Origin: JADLHS01 sp964553795
Lineage (GTDB): Bacteria > Verrucomicrobiota > Verrucomicrobiia > Limisphaerales > JADLHS01
DNA length: 21,117 nucleotides
Assembly (NCBI GenBank): GCA_964553795.1
Contig: CAZKMR010000086.1
Span: forward strand, 1-21,117
Direction of reading: 5' to 3'
The notes beneath the pieces were generated by a model. It saw nothing but the letters and a program-made list of their open reading frames with translations, ran no database searches and was not told where the DNA came from. The translations under genes and the position numbers were made by a program. Position 1 is the stretch's first letter. Every line of letters starts with the position of its first letter. Below are positions 14,291 through 21,117 of the stretch, piece by piece.

Positions 14291-15292
14291 CTAGATGGCG
14301 CGCTTTTCCGGGGGCGCGTGACATTCGCGTAGGCCGATCATCTTTTGCGCTTCGACGTCCCACACTTTGAGACGCAGGCAGCGGATGATATCGCGCGGAT
14401 GCAACGACGTGGTTTTGGGTGAGTCCAATTCTGGCAGAGCCGCTTTGGCTTCGGGCAGCCGATAAAACGGGATGCGCGCGTTTAAGTGATGGATGTGGTG
14501 ATAGCCAATGTTGGCGGTAAACCATGTCATCAGTGGGTTCATCTGCATGAAACTGGAAGATTCCAAGGCGGCTTTTTCGTAAGCCCAGCCAGCCCGGTCA
14601 CAAAAGGAAACGCCGGGGAAATTGTGTTGGGCGTAGAACAGGTATGTGCCCAGGCCGCCGGCGACGAAATATGGGACGACCAACGCCACCAAGAGATCGG
14701 TCCAGCCGCAAAAGTAAACCAGCACGGAGCCTAAGACCAGATGCAGGAGGAAGGCCAGCAGGCAGTCGAAGTGTTCCCGCGGTTTGTTGAAGAATGGGTA
14801 GAGACACATGCCGTAGAGAAAAACGGAGACATACCCGAATAGAATGGTCAAGGGATGCCGCATGAATAGGTAGCGAAAGCGAACGGCGGGACTGGAGCGC
14901 AGGTATTCGTCCCGTGTCATGATGGGAAACGAACCAATGTGCGCGCTGCGCAACTTGGAATTGTGCTTGTGATGATAATTGTGGGAACTGCGCCAAATGC
15001 TGCTGGGGCTGATGGAAAAAACGCCGAACCCGCGCATCAGGAGTTCCGCGAGCCGGGACTGGGCCAGGATGGCGTGATGTTGTTGGTCGTGATAAAGCAC
15101 GAACAGGCGCAGCATGAGCAAGCCCGCGAGCACACCACACCCCAGTTCGCCGAAGAAATTAAAATCCACCACCGCGCCGGCCCAGGCGACCGCCAAGAAC
15201 GCCGCTGTCGAAAGCAAATACCACCAACTGCGGCGGGGAATGTCGGCTGCAAATTGTTTGGTGGCCAGGATGAGTTCTTTGCCGGTGCGCAT
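14291..15292 (-). CDS. Membrane fatty-acid desaturase
   Basis: About 333 residues with the three histidine clusters of membrane di-iron desaturases: HDQQHH (68-73), HNYHH (104-108, in SSHNYHHKHNS) and HHIHH (265-269, in GYHHIHHLN), plus QHNFPG before the last. Hydrophobic segments lie at about 23-41, 50-66, 148-168, 180-195 and 199-217. The family inserts double bonds into acyl chains with O2 and an electron donor; this plan fits the acyl-lipid (DesA-like) group and would adjust membrane fluidity. The start is uncertain: the ATG at 15292 and a TTG at 15319 (nine residues more) both lack a clear Shine-Dalgarno. It lies 79 bp upstream of the cNMP-kinase gene on the same strand. Confidence 0.9.
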   Translation of the reverse strand: MRTGKELILATKQFAADIPRRSWWYLLSTAAFLAVAWAGAVVDFNFFGELGCGVLAGLLMLRLFVLYHDQQHHAILAQSRLAELLMRGFGVFSISPSSIWRSSHNYHHKHNSKLRSAHIGSFPIMTRDEYLRSSPAVRFRYLFMRHPLTILFGYVSVFLYGMCLYPFFNKPREHFDCLLAFLLHLVLGSVLVYFCGWTDLLVALVVPYFVAGGLGTYLFYAQHNFPGVSFCDRAGWAYEKAALESSSFMQMNPLMTWFTANIGYHHIHHLNARIPFYRLPEAKAALPELDSPKTTSLHPRDIIRCLRLKVWDVEAQKMIGLRECHAPPEKRAI

Positions 15293-15384
15293 TTGTTTTT
15301 GTCGCGTGGATAGTGGCAAAGATTCGGCGTTTGTCCATGACGACCTTGGGTGATGGCGACAGATCTCAGCTGGGCGTTCTCATG

Positions 15385-15438
15385 CCCGTTGCCATTTCGT
15401 CTCGCGGCCGGTTGCTCCGGCACCGATCCGGCAACGGG
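15385..15438. repeat. 9-bp inverted repeat between FN3 and desaturase genes
   Basis: CCCGTTGCC (15385-15393) and GGCAACGGG (15430-15438) are perfect inverted arms around a GC-rich 36-bp spacer that carries further CCGG-rich complementarity. It sits between the FN3 stop and the desaturase start, both minus. No T-run follows on the minus strand, so it is not a clear terminator. Confidence 0.45.
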
Positions 15439-15465
15439 GCAAAATCAGGCCAGCCGCCTTTTTGA

Positions 15466-16107
15466 TCACAGTGCCGGCGTGCGTACGCGATAGAAGCGTT
15501 GGGCAAAATTCGCCGCATTGGGATCAACGAAGTTCGCGCTGCCATTGGCGCCGGGAGTCACCGAGCCGATCGCGGCCCAGGTCTTCAAGTCCTGCGTTGC
15601 TTCGATGGTGTAGCTTTGACCGGTCACGCCTTCGATGTTCAGCACCATTTGGGCCCCGGTATTGGCCGCAATTTGCAGCCGCGAGAACGAAACGGTGTAA
15701 CTGACTTCATTGGAAAAGGCACTCTCCAGTCCGCCCGCGTCGTGCGCGGTGATCGCGAAATAGTAAGTTGTGCCATTCACCAAACCGGTGATGGTGGTGG
15801 CGCTGGTGCTGCCCACTAAAACGCTATTGGTGTATTGGCCCGAAACGGCGCCGTAGTAGAGGCGATAACCGACGACATTGGTGTCCGGGCTCGGATTCCA
15901 GGCGAGACTGACGCTGGTCGGATCGGAGTCGGCCGCGTGAGCCAGCGTCGAGCCGAGCGCCAGGACAAACATTGCCAGCCATAGGCGCCAGCCGCGCCAC
16001 CCGTCGCGCCGCGTTTGTCCTTGTTCGCCCGCGTGGTGAATCCGCCGGCCGCGCGGGGCGAGCGTCATGGCTGCGGATCCGAACGAATGTGTGTTGGTTG
16101 ATTTCAT
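15466..16107 (-). CDS. Secreted fibronectin type III domain protein
   Basis: A 213-residue protein. A long basic N-region (about 1-40) leads to a hydrophobic core WRLWLAMFVLALGSTLAHAA, consistent with a signal peptide ending near residue 60. A single FN3 domain follows (PTSVSLAWNPSPDTNVVGYR, ITGLVNGTTYYFAITAHDAG, ESAFSNEVSYTV). The last 70 residues carry the pattern QSYTIEATQDLKTWAAIGSV and FAQRFYRVRTP, common at the end of exported Verrucomicrobia proteins. FN3 proteins usually mediate binding at the cell surface; the partner here is unknown. ATGs at 16122 and 16107 are both possible starts; neither has a good Shine-Dalgarno. Confidence 0.85.
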   Translation of the reverse strand: MKSTNTHSFGSAAMTLAPRGRRIHHAGEQGQTRRDGWRGWRLWLAMFVLALGSTLAHAADSDPTSVSLAWNPSPDTNVVGYRLYYGAVSGQYTNSVLVGSTSATTITGLVNGTTYYFAITAHDAGGLESAFSNEVSYTVSFSRLQIAANTGAQMVLNIEGVTGQSYTIEATQDLKTWAAIGSVTPGANGSANFVDPNAANFAQRFYRVRTPAL

Positions 16108-16437
16108 ACTGCCGCTTTGCATAGCACGGGGGTGTCCAGACTCGCGCAATCGCGTTGAGGAAGTTCCTTGGGCCGGATCAGAAGTTCCCTGAGGTCAGAA
16201 TTCGCCGGCACAAAACGGACTCTCGGAGAGGGGATTGTTACGGATGCCAACCGACCATCGCGACCGTAAGGGCGTGTATCAGGATGGCAAATCCAAGCTA
16301 ATGACCTTGATGTAACCAATGGTCTGTGGCGGCAGGGTGGGGCGGCGTGCTATTTTTGAACGAGAGTTTGTTCAAAGTCCGGTGCTCAACCAGGTCCAGG
16401 TGTCCGTAGTGGCTCCGCAGGAACAAGCGCACATCAC
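16108..16437. other. Divergent intergenic region between FN3 and the receiver-kinase gene
   Basis: About 330 bp without a supported gene. A minus-strand frame at 16104-16319 has no Shine-Dalgarno, no family resemblance and overlaps the FN3 start, so it is not called. The region has a direct repeat AGAAGTTCC-like pair (AGGAAGTTCC near 16158 and AGAAGTTCC near 16181) and one clear palindrome at 16355-16376 (listed separately). Promoters for both flanking genes should lie here, but no convincing -10/-35 or -24/-12 pair was identified. Confidence 0.5.
16355..16376. promoter_or_regulatory. Palindromic candidate operator upstream of the receiver-kinase gene
   Basis: TTTGAAC (16355-16361) and GTTCAAA (16370-16376) are perfect inverted 7-bp arms around 8 bp, 62 bp before the kinase ATG. 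The symmetry and spacing suit a dimeric helix-turn-helix regulator, possibly the NarL-type protein encoded downstream acting on its own operon; this is inference. Confidence 0.45.
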
Positions 16438-17553
16438 ATGAAACCTTCGCCCTTGCGCATTCTTCATTTGGAAGACAATCCCGTCGATGCGGAGTTGATT
16501 CAGCATCAATTGGAGGCGGGCGACATTGTCTGTCAGATTACGCGCGTGCAAACGCGGGCGGATTTTGAAGGAGCGTTGCAGCGTGGGGGCATTGATCTAG
16601 TGCTGGCGGATTTTGCCATGCCAGGGTTTGACGGGATGGTGGCGATGAAGTTGGCGCGGGAACTCGCGCCCGAAGTGCCGTTCATCCTCGTATCCGGCAC
16701 GGTGGGGGAAGAGTGCGCGATTGAATCGCTCACCAACGGTGCGACGGATTATGTTCTCAAGGGGCGGCTTTCCCGGCTTGTGCCCGCAGTGCAACGCGCC
16801 ACCAAGGAAATCGAGCAACGCGCGCAACGGCGCCGGGCCGAACAATCGCGCGAGGAATACAGCCGCAAATTAAAAGCCTTGTCTCGTCGTTTGGTGGAAG
16901 CGCAGGAAACCGAACGCCGCCACATCGCCCGCGAATTACACGACGAAATCGGCCAAACCCTGACGCTGGCGCAACTCAATCTTCAAGCGGTCTTGACGCA
17001 GCCGGGCACGGAAGCGGTTCGCCCGCGCTTGCAGGAAAGTCTCGCCGCGGTTGAACGCGTCCTGGAGCAAGTTCACGACATCTCATTGAATTTGCGCCCC
17101 AGCATGTTGGACGACCTGGGACTGGAAGCCGCGTTGCGTTGGTACACCAATCGGCAGGCGGCATTGGTAGGCTTGCAGGTGAAATTCATCGTGCCACCCC
17201 TGACGCGCCGGTTGGATTCGCGGATTGAAACGGAGTGTTTTCGCATTGCCCAGGAAGCATTGACGAATGTCGTGCGGCACGCGCAAGCCAAGATGGTGAC
17301 GGTGGAATTGCGGCGCACGGACGGACATCTGCGGCTGCGCATCGAAGACGACGGCGCGGGATTTGATGTCGAGACGCGACGTCAAAAAGCGGTGGCCGGC
17401 GGCAGCCTCGGCCTGTTAAGCATGCAGGAACGCGCCGCGCTCGCGGGGGGCGGACTGGAAATCAAGTCCGCGCCCGGCGCCGGCACTCAGGTCGAAGCGT
17501 GGCTGCCGCTCGAATGGCAAACGGAAGCAACAACGGCAACGCCCCATGAATAA
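16438..17553 (+). CDS. Receiver-HisKA_3 sensor histidine kinase (NarL-pathway type)
   Basis: A 371-residue soluble protein with an N-terminal receiver domain (about 7-125; E12/D13, D58 in LADFAMPG, K108 in VLKGR) followed by a coiled linker (about 120-155) and a HisKA_3 dimerisation domain with H168 in RHIARELHDEIGQ. HATPase_c carries N box (RIAQEALTNVVRHA), G1 (DDGAGFD) and a GSLGLLSM motif. This order places phosphate input first, so it may receive phosphate or a docking signal from another kinase, then phosphorylate the NarL-type regulator encoded next. The genes overlap by 8 bp. No membrane helix. The ATG at 16438 directly begins the receiver; no close Shine-Dalgarno is seen. Confidence 0.93.
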   Translation: MKPSPLRILHLEDNPVDAELIQHQLEAGDIVCQITRVQTRADFEGALQRGGIDLVLADFAMPGFDGMVAMKLARELAPEVPFILVSGTVGEECAIESLTNGATDYVLKGRLSRLVPAVQRATKEIEQRAQRRRAEQSREEYSRKLKALSRRLVEAQETERRHIARELHDEIGQTLTLAQLNLQAVLTQPGTEAVRPRLQESLAAVERVLEQVHDISLNLRPSMLDDLGLEAALRWYTNRQAALVGLQVKFIVPPLTRRLDSRIETECFRIAQEALTNVVRHAQAKMVTVELRRTDGHLRLRIEDDGAGFDVETRRQKAVAGGSLGLLSMQERAALAGGGLEIKSAPGAGTQVEAWLPLEWQTEATTATPHE

Positions 17554-18214
17554 TACATCTCAACCGGTTCGAGTGATTTTGGCTGATGACCACACGCTGG
17601 TGCGTGCCGGGATGCGCGCCCTGTTGGAAAAATTGCCGCACGTCACCGTCACCGCCGAGGCCAACGACGGTCGCGAGGTGCTGGACCTCGTCAAAGCCAG
17701 CCCGCCCGATGTGGTGGTGATGGACATCGCCATGCCCGGGCTCAACGGCTTGGAGGCCGCCGAACGGTTGGCCGCAGAATTTCCGCGGGTGCGCATCATC
17801 ATGCTCTCGATGCATCAGAACGAAGAATACGTCTGGCGCGCGCTCAAAACCGGCGTGGCGGCTTATCTGCTCAAAAAATCCGCGACGGCGGAATTGGAAA
17901 CCGCGCTCCAACGCGTCATCAGCAACGAAGTCTATTTGAGCCGCGAAATTTCCGAACGCTTGCCCAAGGCCTTTCCGCTCGAAAGTTTGGGCCAGTTGAA
18001 ATCGCCGCTGGAACAACTCACGGGTCGGCAGCGGGAAATTCTCCAACTGATTGCCGAAGGTCAGAACACCAAGCAAATCGCGGATTTGCTCAAGATCAGC
18101 CCCAAAACTGTCGAGTATCATCGCATGAAACTCATGACCACCTTAAATGTGCATGACGTGCCGGGATTGGTGCGGTTCGCTTTGCGCGTGGGTTTGATCC
18201 AGGCCGAAACCTAA
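17546..18214 (+). CDS. NarL/FixJ-family response regulator with LuxR helix-turn-helix
   Basis: A 222-residue regulator. Receiver at about 8-125 with D14/D15, phosphoacceptor D60 (VVMDIAMPG), S88 and K110 (YLLKKS). LuxR-type helix-turn-helix at about 155-215 with LTGRQREILQLIAEGQNTKQ, IADLLKISPKTVEYHRMKLM. This is the standard partner of HisKA_3 kinases; its start overlaps the kinase stop by 8 bp, so the two are translationally coupled. DNA targets are unknown; the palindrome at 16355-16376 upstream of the operon and the beta-barrel gene just downstream (72 bp gap) are natural candidates. Confidence 0.96.
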   Translation: MNNTSQPVRVILADDHTLVRAGMRALLEKLPHVTVTAEANDGREVLDLVKASPPDVVVMDIAMPGLNGLEAAERLAAEFPRVRIIMLSMHQNEEYVWRALKTGVAAYLLKKSATAELETALQRVISNEVYLSREISERLPKAFPLESLGQLKSPLEQLTGRQREILQLIAEGQNTKQIADLLKISPKTVEYHRMKLMTTLNVHDVPGLVRFALRVGLIQAET

Positions 18215-18286
18215 GCTGCTGCCGGTCCACGCTGGAAGCGCAAGAAAGCCATTGGCGGAATGAACTTGCCCCACTAATCTGCCGCC

Positions 18287-19459
18287 GTGTTGCTTTGGAG
18301 CCGCTACCTTGGAGTTGTCATTCTCGCGCTGGGCGGGGCTGTTGTGGCCCCGGCGCAAATTGATCCCTACGCTCGCAATCTCCTGCAACTCGGTTACGAC
18401 CAACCGCTGGAAGGCCGCGGGCCGCAGGCGCTCTACGCCTACTATTACTACAACAACCCGGAATTGTTTCAGAACACCAATCGCGCCTTGCGGGTCGCCG
18501 TCGCGCCGGTTTATTTCGACGGTGAACTCGGCTTTCGCGAGCTGCTTTCGCCGCACACGGACCTCGGTTTGGGCATTAGCGGCGGGGGCTTCAGCGACAA
18601 TTACTACGAAGTGCGGCGTGGCCACTATCGGCGCGATGAAAGTTTCGAGGGCTACGGCGGTGGCGGCGCGCTGAAAGTTTATCATCTCGTCAATCCCGAG
18701 CAGATGATTCCCCTGCACGCCGTGGTGCACGGCGGGTTTCACTACTCGACCTATGCTCGCACCGAAGACACCTCGCCCATCTTCGAGTTGCCGGATGACG
18801 ACCTCAATCCCTACGTGCGGGCGGGTTTCCGTTTGGCGGGAAAAGAACCGTTGCTCTATCCCGATCTGGCGATGGAACTATCCGTTTGGTACGAGCGGCA
18901 ATGGCGTCTGGATGCCAACGATTACGGATTCGCGAACGATCGGCGCAACCAGTCAGCCGTTGAACTGTATTGGCTGTACGCTTGCTTAAATTACGCGTGG
19001 ACCAACACGGGTCATCAGTTCGCGTTTGCCTTTACGGCGGGAGACTCCCAGAACGCGGATCGCTTCAGTTCCTGGCGGCTCGGTGGCGTGTTACCGCTCG
19101 CGGCGGAATTTCCCCTGAGTTTGCCGGGGTATTATTACCAGGAGATTTCAGCCCAACGCTTCGCGCACATGGCCGCAAGCTACGTGATCCCGTTATCAGA
19201 CGATCATTCGTGGCAACTCCGCTTCGGCGCCGCCAGTGCTTACGTGGATTACACGCCGGGCCTGGGTCAAACCGGCCACTGGCACACCGGCGTCGGCCCG
19301 GACCTGTCTTACACGTCGCCGAATGATTTCTGGCGCATCATTCTGCGATATGGCTACGGCTTTAATGCCGAGCGCGACGGGCGCGAAGGCGCGCATAGCG
19401 TCGGCCTTTTGTGTCAGTTCAATTTTGGTCCGAAGAGAAGGACTCAGCAGGCGAAGTAG
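18287..19459 (+). CDS. Secreted beta-barrel-like outer-membrane protein
   Basis: A 390-residue protein starting at GTG 18287 with a signal peptide (LGVVILALGGAVVAPAQ). The body is rich in Tyr, Gly and aromatic alternation (YAYYYYNNPE, LGLGISGGGFSDNYYEV, FWRIILRYGYGFN) typical of an outer-membrane barrel of about 14-18 strands. It is not clearly homologous by eye to the barrel at 1-830. The C-terminus (FNFGPKRRTQQAK) adds a short basic tail after the likely last strand, which is unusual since barrels normally end in an aromatic residue. No Shine-Dalgarno is seen. Same strand and 72 bp after the NarL-type regulator, so co-transcription is possible. Function unknown. Confidence 0.8.
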   Translation: MLLWSRYLGVVILALGGAVVAPAQIDPYARNLLQLGYDQPLEGRGPQALYAYYYYNNPELFQNTNRALRVAVAPVYFDGELGFRELLSPHTDLGLGISGGGFSDNYYEVRRGHYRRDESFEGYGGGGALKVYHLVNPEQMIPLHAVVHGGFHYSTYARTEDTSPIFELPDDDLNPYVRAGFRLAGKEPLLYPDLAMELSVWYERQWRLDANDYGFANDRRNQSAVELYWLYACLNYAWTNTGHQFAFAFTAGDSQNADRFSSWRLGGVLPLAAEFPLSLPGYYYQEISAQRFAHMAASYVIPLSDDHSWQLRFGAASAYVDYTPGLGQTGHWHTGVGPDLSYTSPNDFWRIILRYGYGFNAERDGREGAHSVGLLCQFNFGPKRRTQQAK

Positions 19460-19511
19460 CAGTCACTTGCATTTCTCCCTGAATCAGCCGCGCGTTGAGC
19501 CCGCGCGCGTG

Positions 19512-19769
19512 TCATTTCAACGGTTTCAACGGCTGCGCTTCCCGCGCTTGAATCGGCACGGCGCCACTTTGCTTGAAGATCATCGCCGCCGTCCCCACCA
19601 TCAGCGCCAAACCGAATATCCCGAAAATCAACCGCATCCGGAAGCGCATCGCGCGCCCGCGATTGATCAACTCCGGGAAAAACAATCGCCCCACCTGAAA
19701 CACCAGCGAGTTCGGGTTGAGGTAATCGGGATTGCGCCCCACGCGCGGCTTGGAACTGAAACGTTTCAC
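19512..19769 (-). CDS. Small single-pass membrane protein of unknown function
   Basis: An 85-residue protein from a GTG at 19769. Residues 1-40 are polar and basic (including VGRNPDYLNPNSLVFQVGRL, with a run of Arg before the helix) and residues about 45-65 form one membrane helix (RLIFGIFGLALMVGTAAMIF), so the N-terminus is predicted cytoplasmic and a short tail (about 20 residues) periplasmic. No family recognised. It looks like a real gene because the codon pattern is coherent, the helix is well formed and no other gene covers this stretch. Start uncertain: no clear Shine-Dalgarno. It converges with the barrel gene ending at 19459. Confidence 0.65.
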   Translation of the reverse strand: MKRFSSKPRVGRNPDYLNPNSLVFQVGRLFFPELINRGRAMRFRMRLIFGIFGLALMVGTAAMIFKQSGAVPIQAREAQPLKPLK

Positions 19770-19972
19770 GACGTTGTTTCATCGGCAAAATCAGCGGGTG
19801 CACTTAGTGATTTTTTGAAGTTTCAACCGCGCTGATTTGCATGATTTCCCAATATGCTGACACGCCCCGGCTTGCGGCAAAACTCCCGCTCCGGCGCGCG
19901 TCCGTCACAGGAAAAACTTCGACTCGCCTCCCGTCCTGATTCCGCTATCTTGCCCGCCTGATTTTTAACCTG
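19770..19972. other. Gene-free region between the small membrane protein gene and the alaS leader
   Basis: About 200 bp without a supported gene. It probably holds divergent promoters for the small membrane protein gene and alaS, but no convincing boxes were identified. Overlapping frames on both strands have no family resemblance. Confidence 0.45.
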
Positions 19973-20048
19973 TTGCAGGTTGAAAGTTGCAAGTTGCAGG
20001 TTCGCCCCGGCGCGCGTCCCCAACTTTCAACCTTCAACTTTCAACCGG
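19973..20048. repeat. Heptad-based imperfect inverted repeat upstream of alaS
   Basis: The right arm (20021-20048) is a 7-bp tandem repeat of the form CAACTTT, CAACCTT, CAACTTT, CAACC. The left arm (19973-20000) is the inverse of the same kind of heptads (minus strand CCTGCAA, CTTGCAA, CTTTCAA, CCTGCAA). The 12-mer CAACTTTCAACC occurs at 20021-20032 and 20035-20046, and its reverse complement at 19978-19989. The arms can fold into a long imperfect stem (roughly 24 of 29 positions pair) with a GC-rich loop at 20001-20020. It ends 11 bp before the alaS ATG. Confidence 0.85.
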
Positions 20049-20059
20049 TAACTTTTGCC

Positions 20060-21117
20060 ATGACATCAACGCAGATCCGCCAATCGTTCTTGAATTTCTT
20101 CAAGTCCAAGCAACACACCATCGTGCCCTCGTCCTCGCTCATGCCGGACAGCCCCAACCTGCTGTTCACCAACGCCGGCATGAACCAGTTCGTGCCCATC
20201 TTCCTCGGTCAGACCAAGTGCCCTTACACGCCCGGTCGCGCCGCCGACACCCAGAAATGCATCCGCGCCGGCGGCAAGCACAACGACCTCGACGACGTCG
20301 GCCTCGATACCTATCACCACACGTTCTTCGAGATGCTCGGCAACTGGTCTTTCGGCGATTACTTCAAAAAGGAAGCCATCGACTGGGCATGGGAACTTGT
20401 CTTCAAGGTCTGGAAATTTCCGGCCCAACGCCTTTACGCCACCGTCTTCTGCCCGTATCTCGGCGAACCCGGCTGGGAAAAGAAATGGGCCGTCGAACTG
20501 GAACAAGTCATCGCGCTCTCGATGACCTCCTCCGACTTCATCGCGCCCAACCCAAACGCGTCGCCGTTTGAAGTCGCCGATCAGGAAGCGGCCATGTATT
20601 GGGCCAAAAAATTTACTGCCGCCGGTTGCGACCCGAAAGTCCACATCATCCCCGGCAACAAGAAAGATAATTTCTGGATGATGGGCGAAACCGGTCCGTG
20701 CGGGCCCTGCACTGAAATCCATGTGGACCTCACCCCCGACGGCGACACGCGCGGCTCGCTCGTCAACAAAGGCGACGCCCGTTGCATCGAGATCTGGAAC
20801 AACGTCTTCATCCAGTTTAACGCGAATCCGGACGGCACATTCGCGCCGTTGCCCGCCAAACACGTGGACACGGGCATGGGCTTCGAGCGCGTCACCAGCA
20901 TCATCCAGGGCACGAAGGGCCTGACTGATTTCAAGACCGCGAAGATTTCCAACTACGAAACCGACATCTTCCGCCCGATCTTCGACGCCATCGAAAAACT
21001 CAGCGGCAAACGCTACGGCTCGACGTTGCCGAAGACCGGCAGCACCGGCGACACCGAGCAGGAGAAGATTGACGTGGCATTTCGTGTTATCGCCGATCAC
21101 ATCCGCACGTTGAGCTT
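20060..21117 (+). CDS. alaS: Alanyl-tRNA synthetase, 3'-truncated by window edge
   Basis: The frame from the ATG at 20060 is open to the window end (352 codons). It matches the class II aminoacylation domain of AlaRS: RQSFLNFFKSKQHTIVPSSS, LLFTNAGMNQFVPIFLG, RAADTQKCIRAGGKHNDLDD, HHTFFEMLGNWSFGDYFKKE, GETGPCGPCTEIHVD, EIWNNVFIQFN and HVDTGMGFERV. The enzyme charges tRNA-Ala and proofreads it; the editing and C-Ala domains lie beyond the edge. The start is fixed by the family N-terminus (TSTQIRQSF). No strong Shine-Dalgarno is seen (TAACTTTTGCC precedes the ATG), and the heptad hairpin lies in the leader, which could affect expression. The minus-strand frames over it are shadows. Confidence 0.97.
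   Translation, partial: MTSTQIRQSFLNFFKSKQHTIVPSSSLMPDSPNLLFTNAGMNQFVPIFLGQTKCPYTPGRAADTQKCIRAGGKHNDLDDVGLDTYHHTFFEMLGNWSFGDYFKKEAIDWAWELVFKVWKFPAQRLYATVFCPYLGEPGWEKKWAVELEQVIALSMTSSDFIAPNPNASPFEVADQEAAMYWAKKFTAAGCDPKVHIIPGNKKDNFWMMGETGPCGPCTEIHVDLTPDGDTRGSLVNKGDARCIEIWNNVFIQFNANPDGTFAPLPAKHVDTGMGFERVTSIIQGTKGLTDFKTAKISNYETDIFRPIFDAIEKLSGKRYGSTLPKTGSTGDTEQEKIDVAFRVIADHIRTLS

Noticed and set aside
16104..16319. 71-codon minus-strand frame upstream of the FN3 gene
   Set aside because: No ribosome site, no family resemblance, and it overlaps the FN3 start.
20066..21100. 344-codon open frame antisense to alaS
   Set aside because: The plus strand encodes an unmistakable AlaRS catalytic domain; the antisense frame has no domain signature.

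Overview
The window reads as a GC-rich, Gram-negative chromosomal segment, most likely from the Verrucomicrobiota (Pedosphaera/Limisphaerales-like). The grounds are several signal-peptide outer-membrane beta-barrel proteins, a secreted fibronectin type III protein whose C-terminal half carries the 'SYTIEAT.DLKTW ... RFYRV' pattern common in Verrucomicrobia, and many GTG/TTG starts with weak Shine-Dalgarno sites. This placement is inference from protein character, not from a marker gene. No rRNA, tRNA, IS element, phage gene or CRISPR array was seen. Layout, left to right: (1) 1-2273, minus strand: an orphan NtrC-type sigma-54 activator followed 3 bp later by a beta-barrel gene that runs off the left edge. 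(2) 2460-2801, plus strand: a small secreted Gly/Cys-rich protein ending in a good intrinsic terminator. (3) 2857-5009, minus: an OmpR-type regulator and a membrane histidine kinase with an ATGA overlap. (4) 5085-5250, minus: a scar in which the first 26 codons of cydA are joined directly to the last 27 codons and stop of cydB, so the cytochrome bd oxidase operon has been deleted internally. (5) 5389-7170, minus: a tightly packed operon of an ECF sigma factor, an isoprenylcysteine-methyltransferase-like membrane protein, a soluble zinc-finger anti-sigma factor and a periplasmic rhodanese. (6) 7307-8782, minus: a small four-cysteine secreted protein, a stand-alone CheY-like receiver protein and a small beta-barrel protein. 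(7) 9107-11936, plus: a membrane histidine kinase and its NtrC-type sigma-54 activator, bracketed by two candidate sigma-54 promoters, one firing left toward the beta-barrel gene and one firing right toward a secreted three-repeat protein (12163-13008). (8) 13108-16107, minus: a soluble histidine kinase with a cyclic-nucleotide-binding domain, a membrane fatty-acid desaturase and the FN3 protein. (9) 16438-18214, plus: a receiver-HisKA_3 kinase overlapping a NarL/LuxR-type regulator. (10) 18287-19459, plus: a second large beta-barrel-like protein; then a small membrane protein (minus), a striking heptad inverted repeat, and the start of alaS, cut by the right edge. The segment is dominated by signal transduction (five histidine-kinase or sigma-54 regulatory modules, an ECF module and a lone receiver) paired with envelope proteins. 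The two most interesting points are the cydA'-'cydB deletion fusion and the self-contained sigma-54 circuit at about 8.3-13.0 kb, where one two-component pair appears to control envelope genes on both sides of itself.
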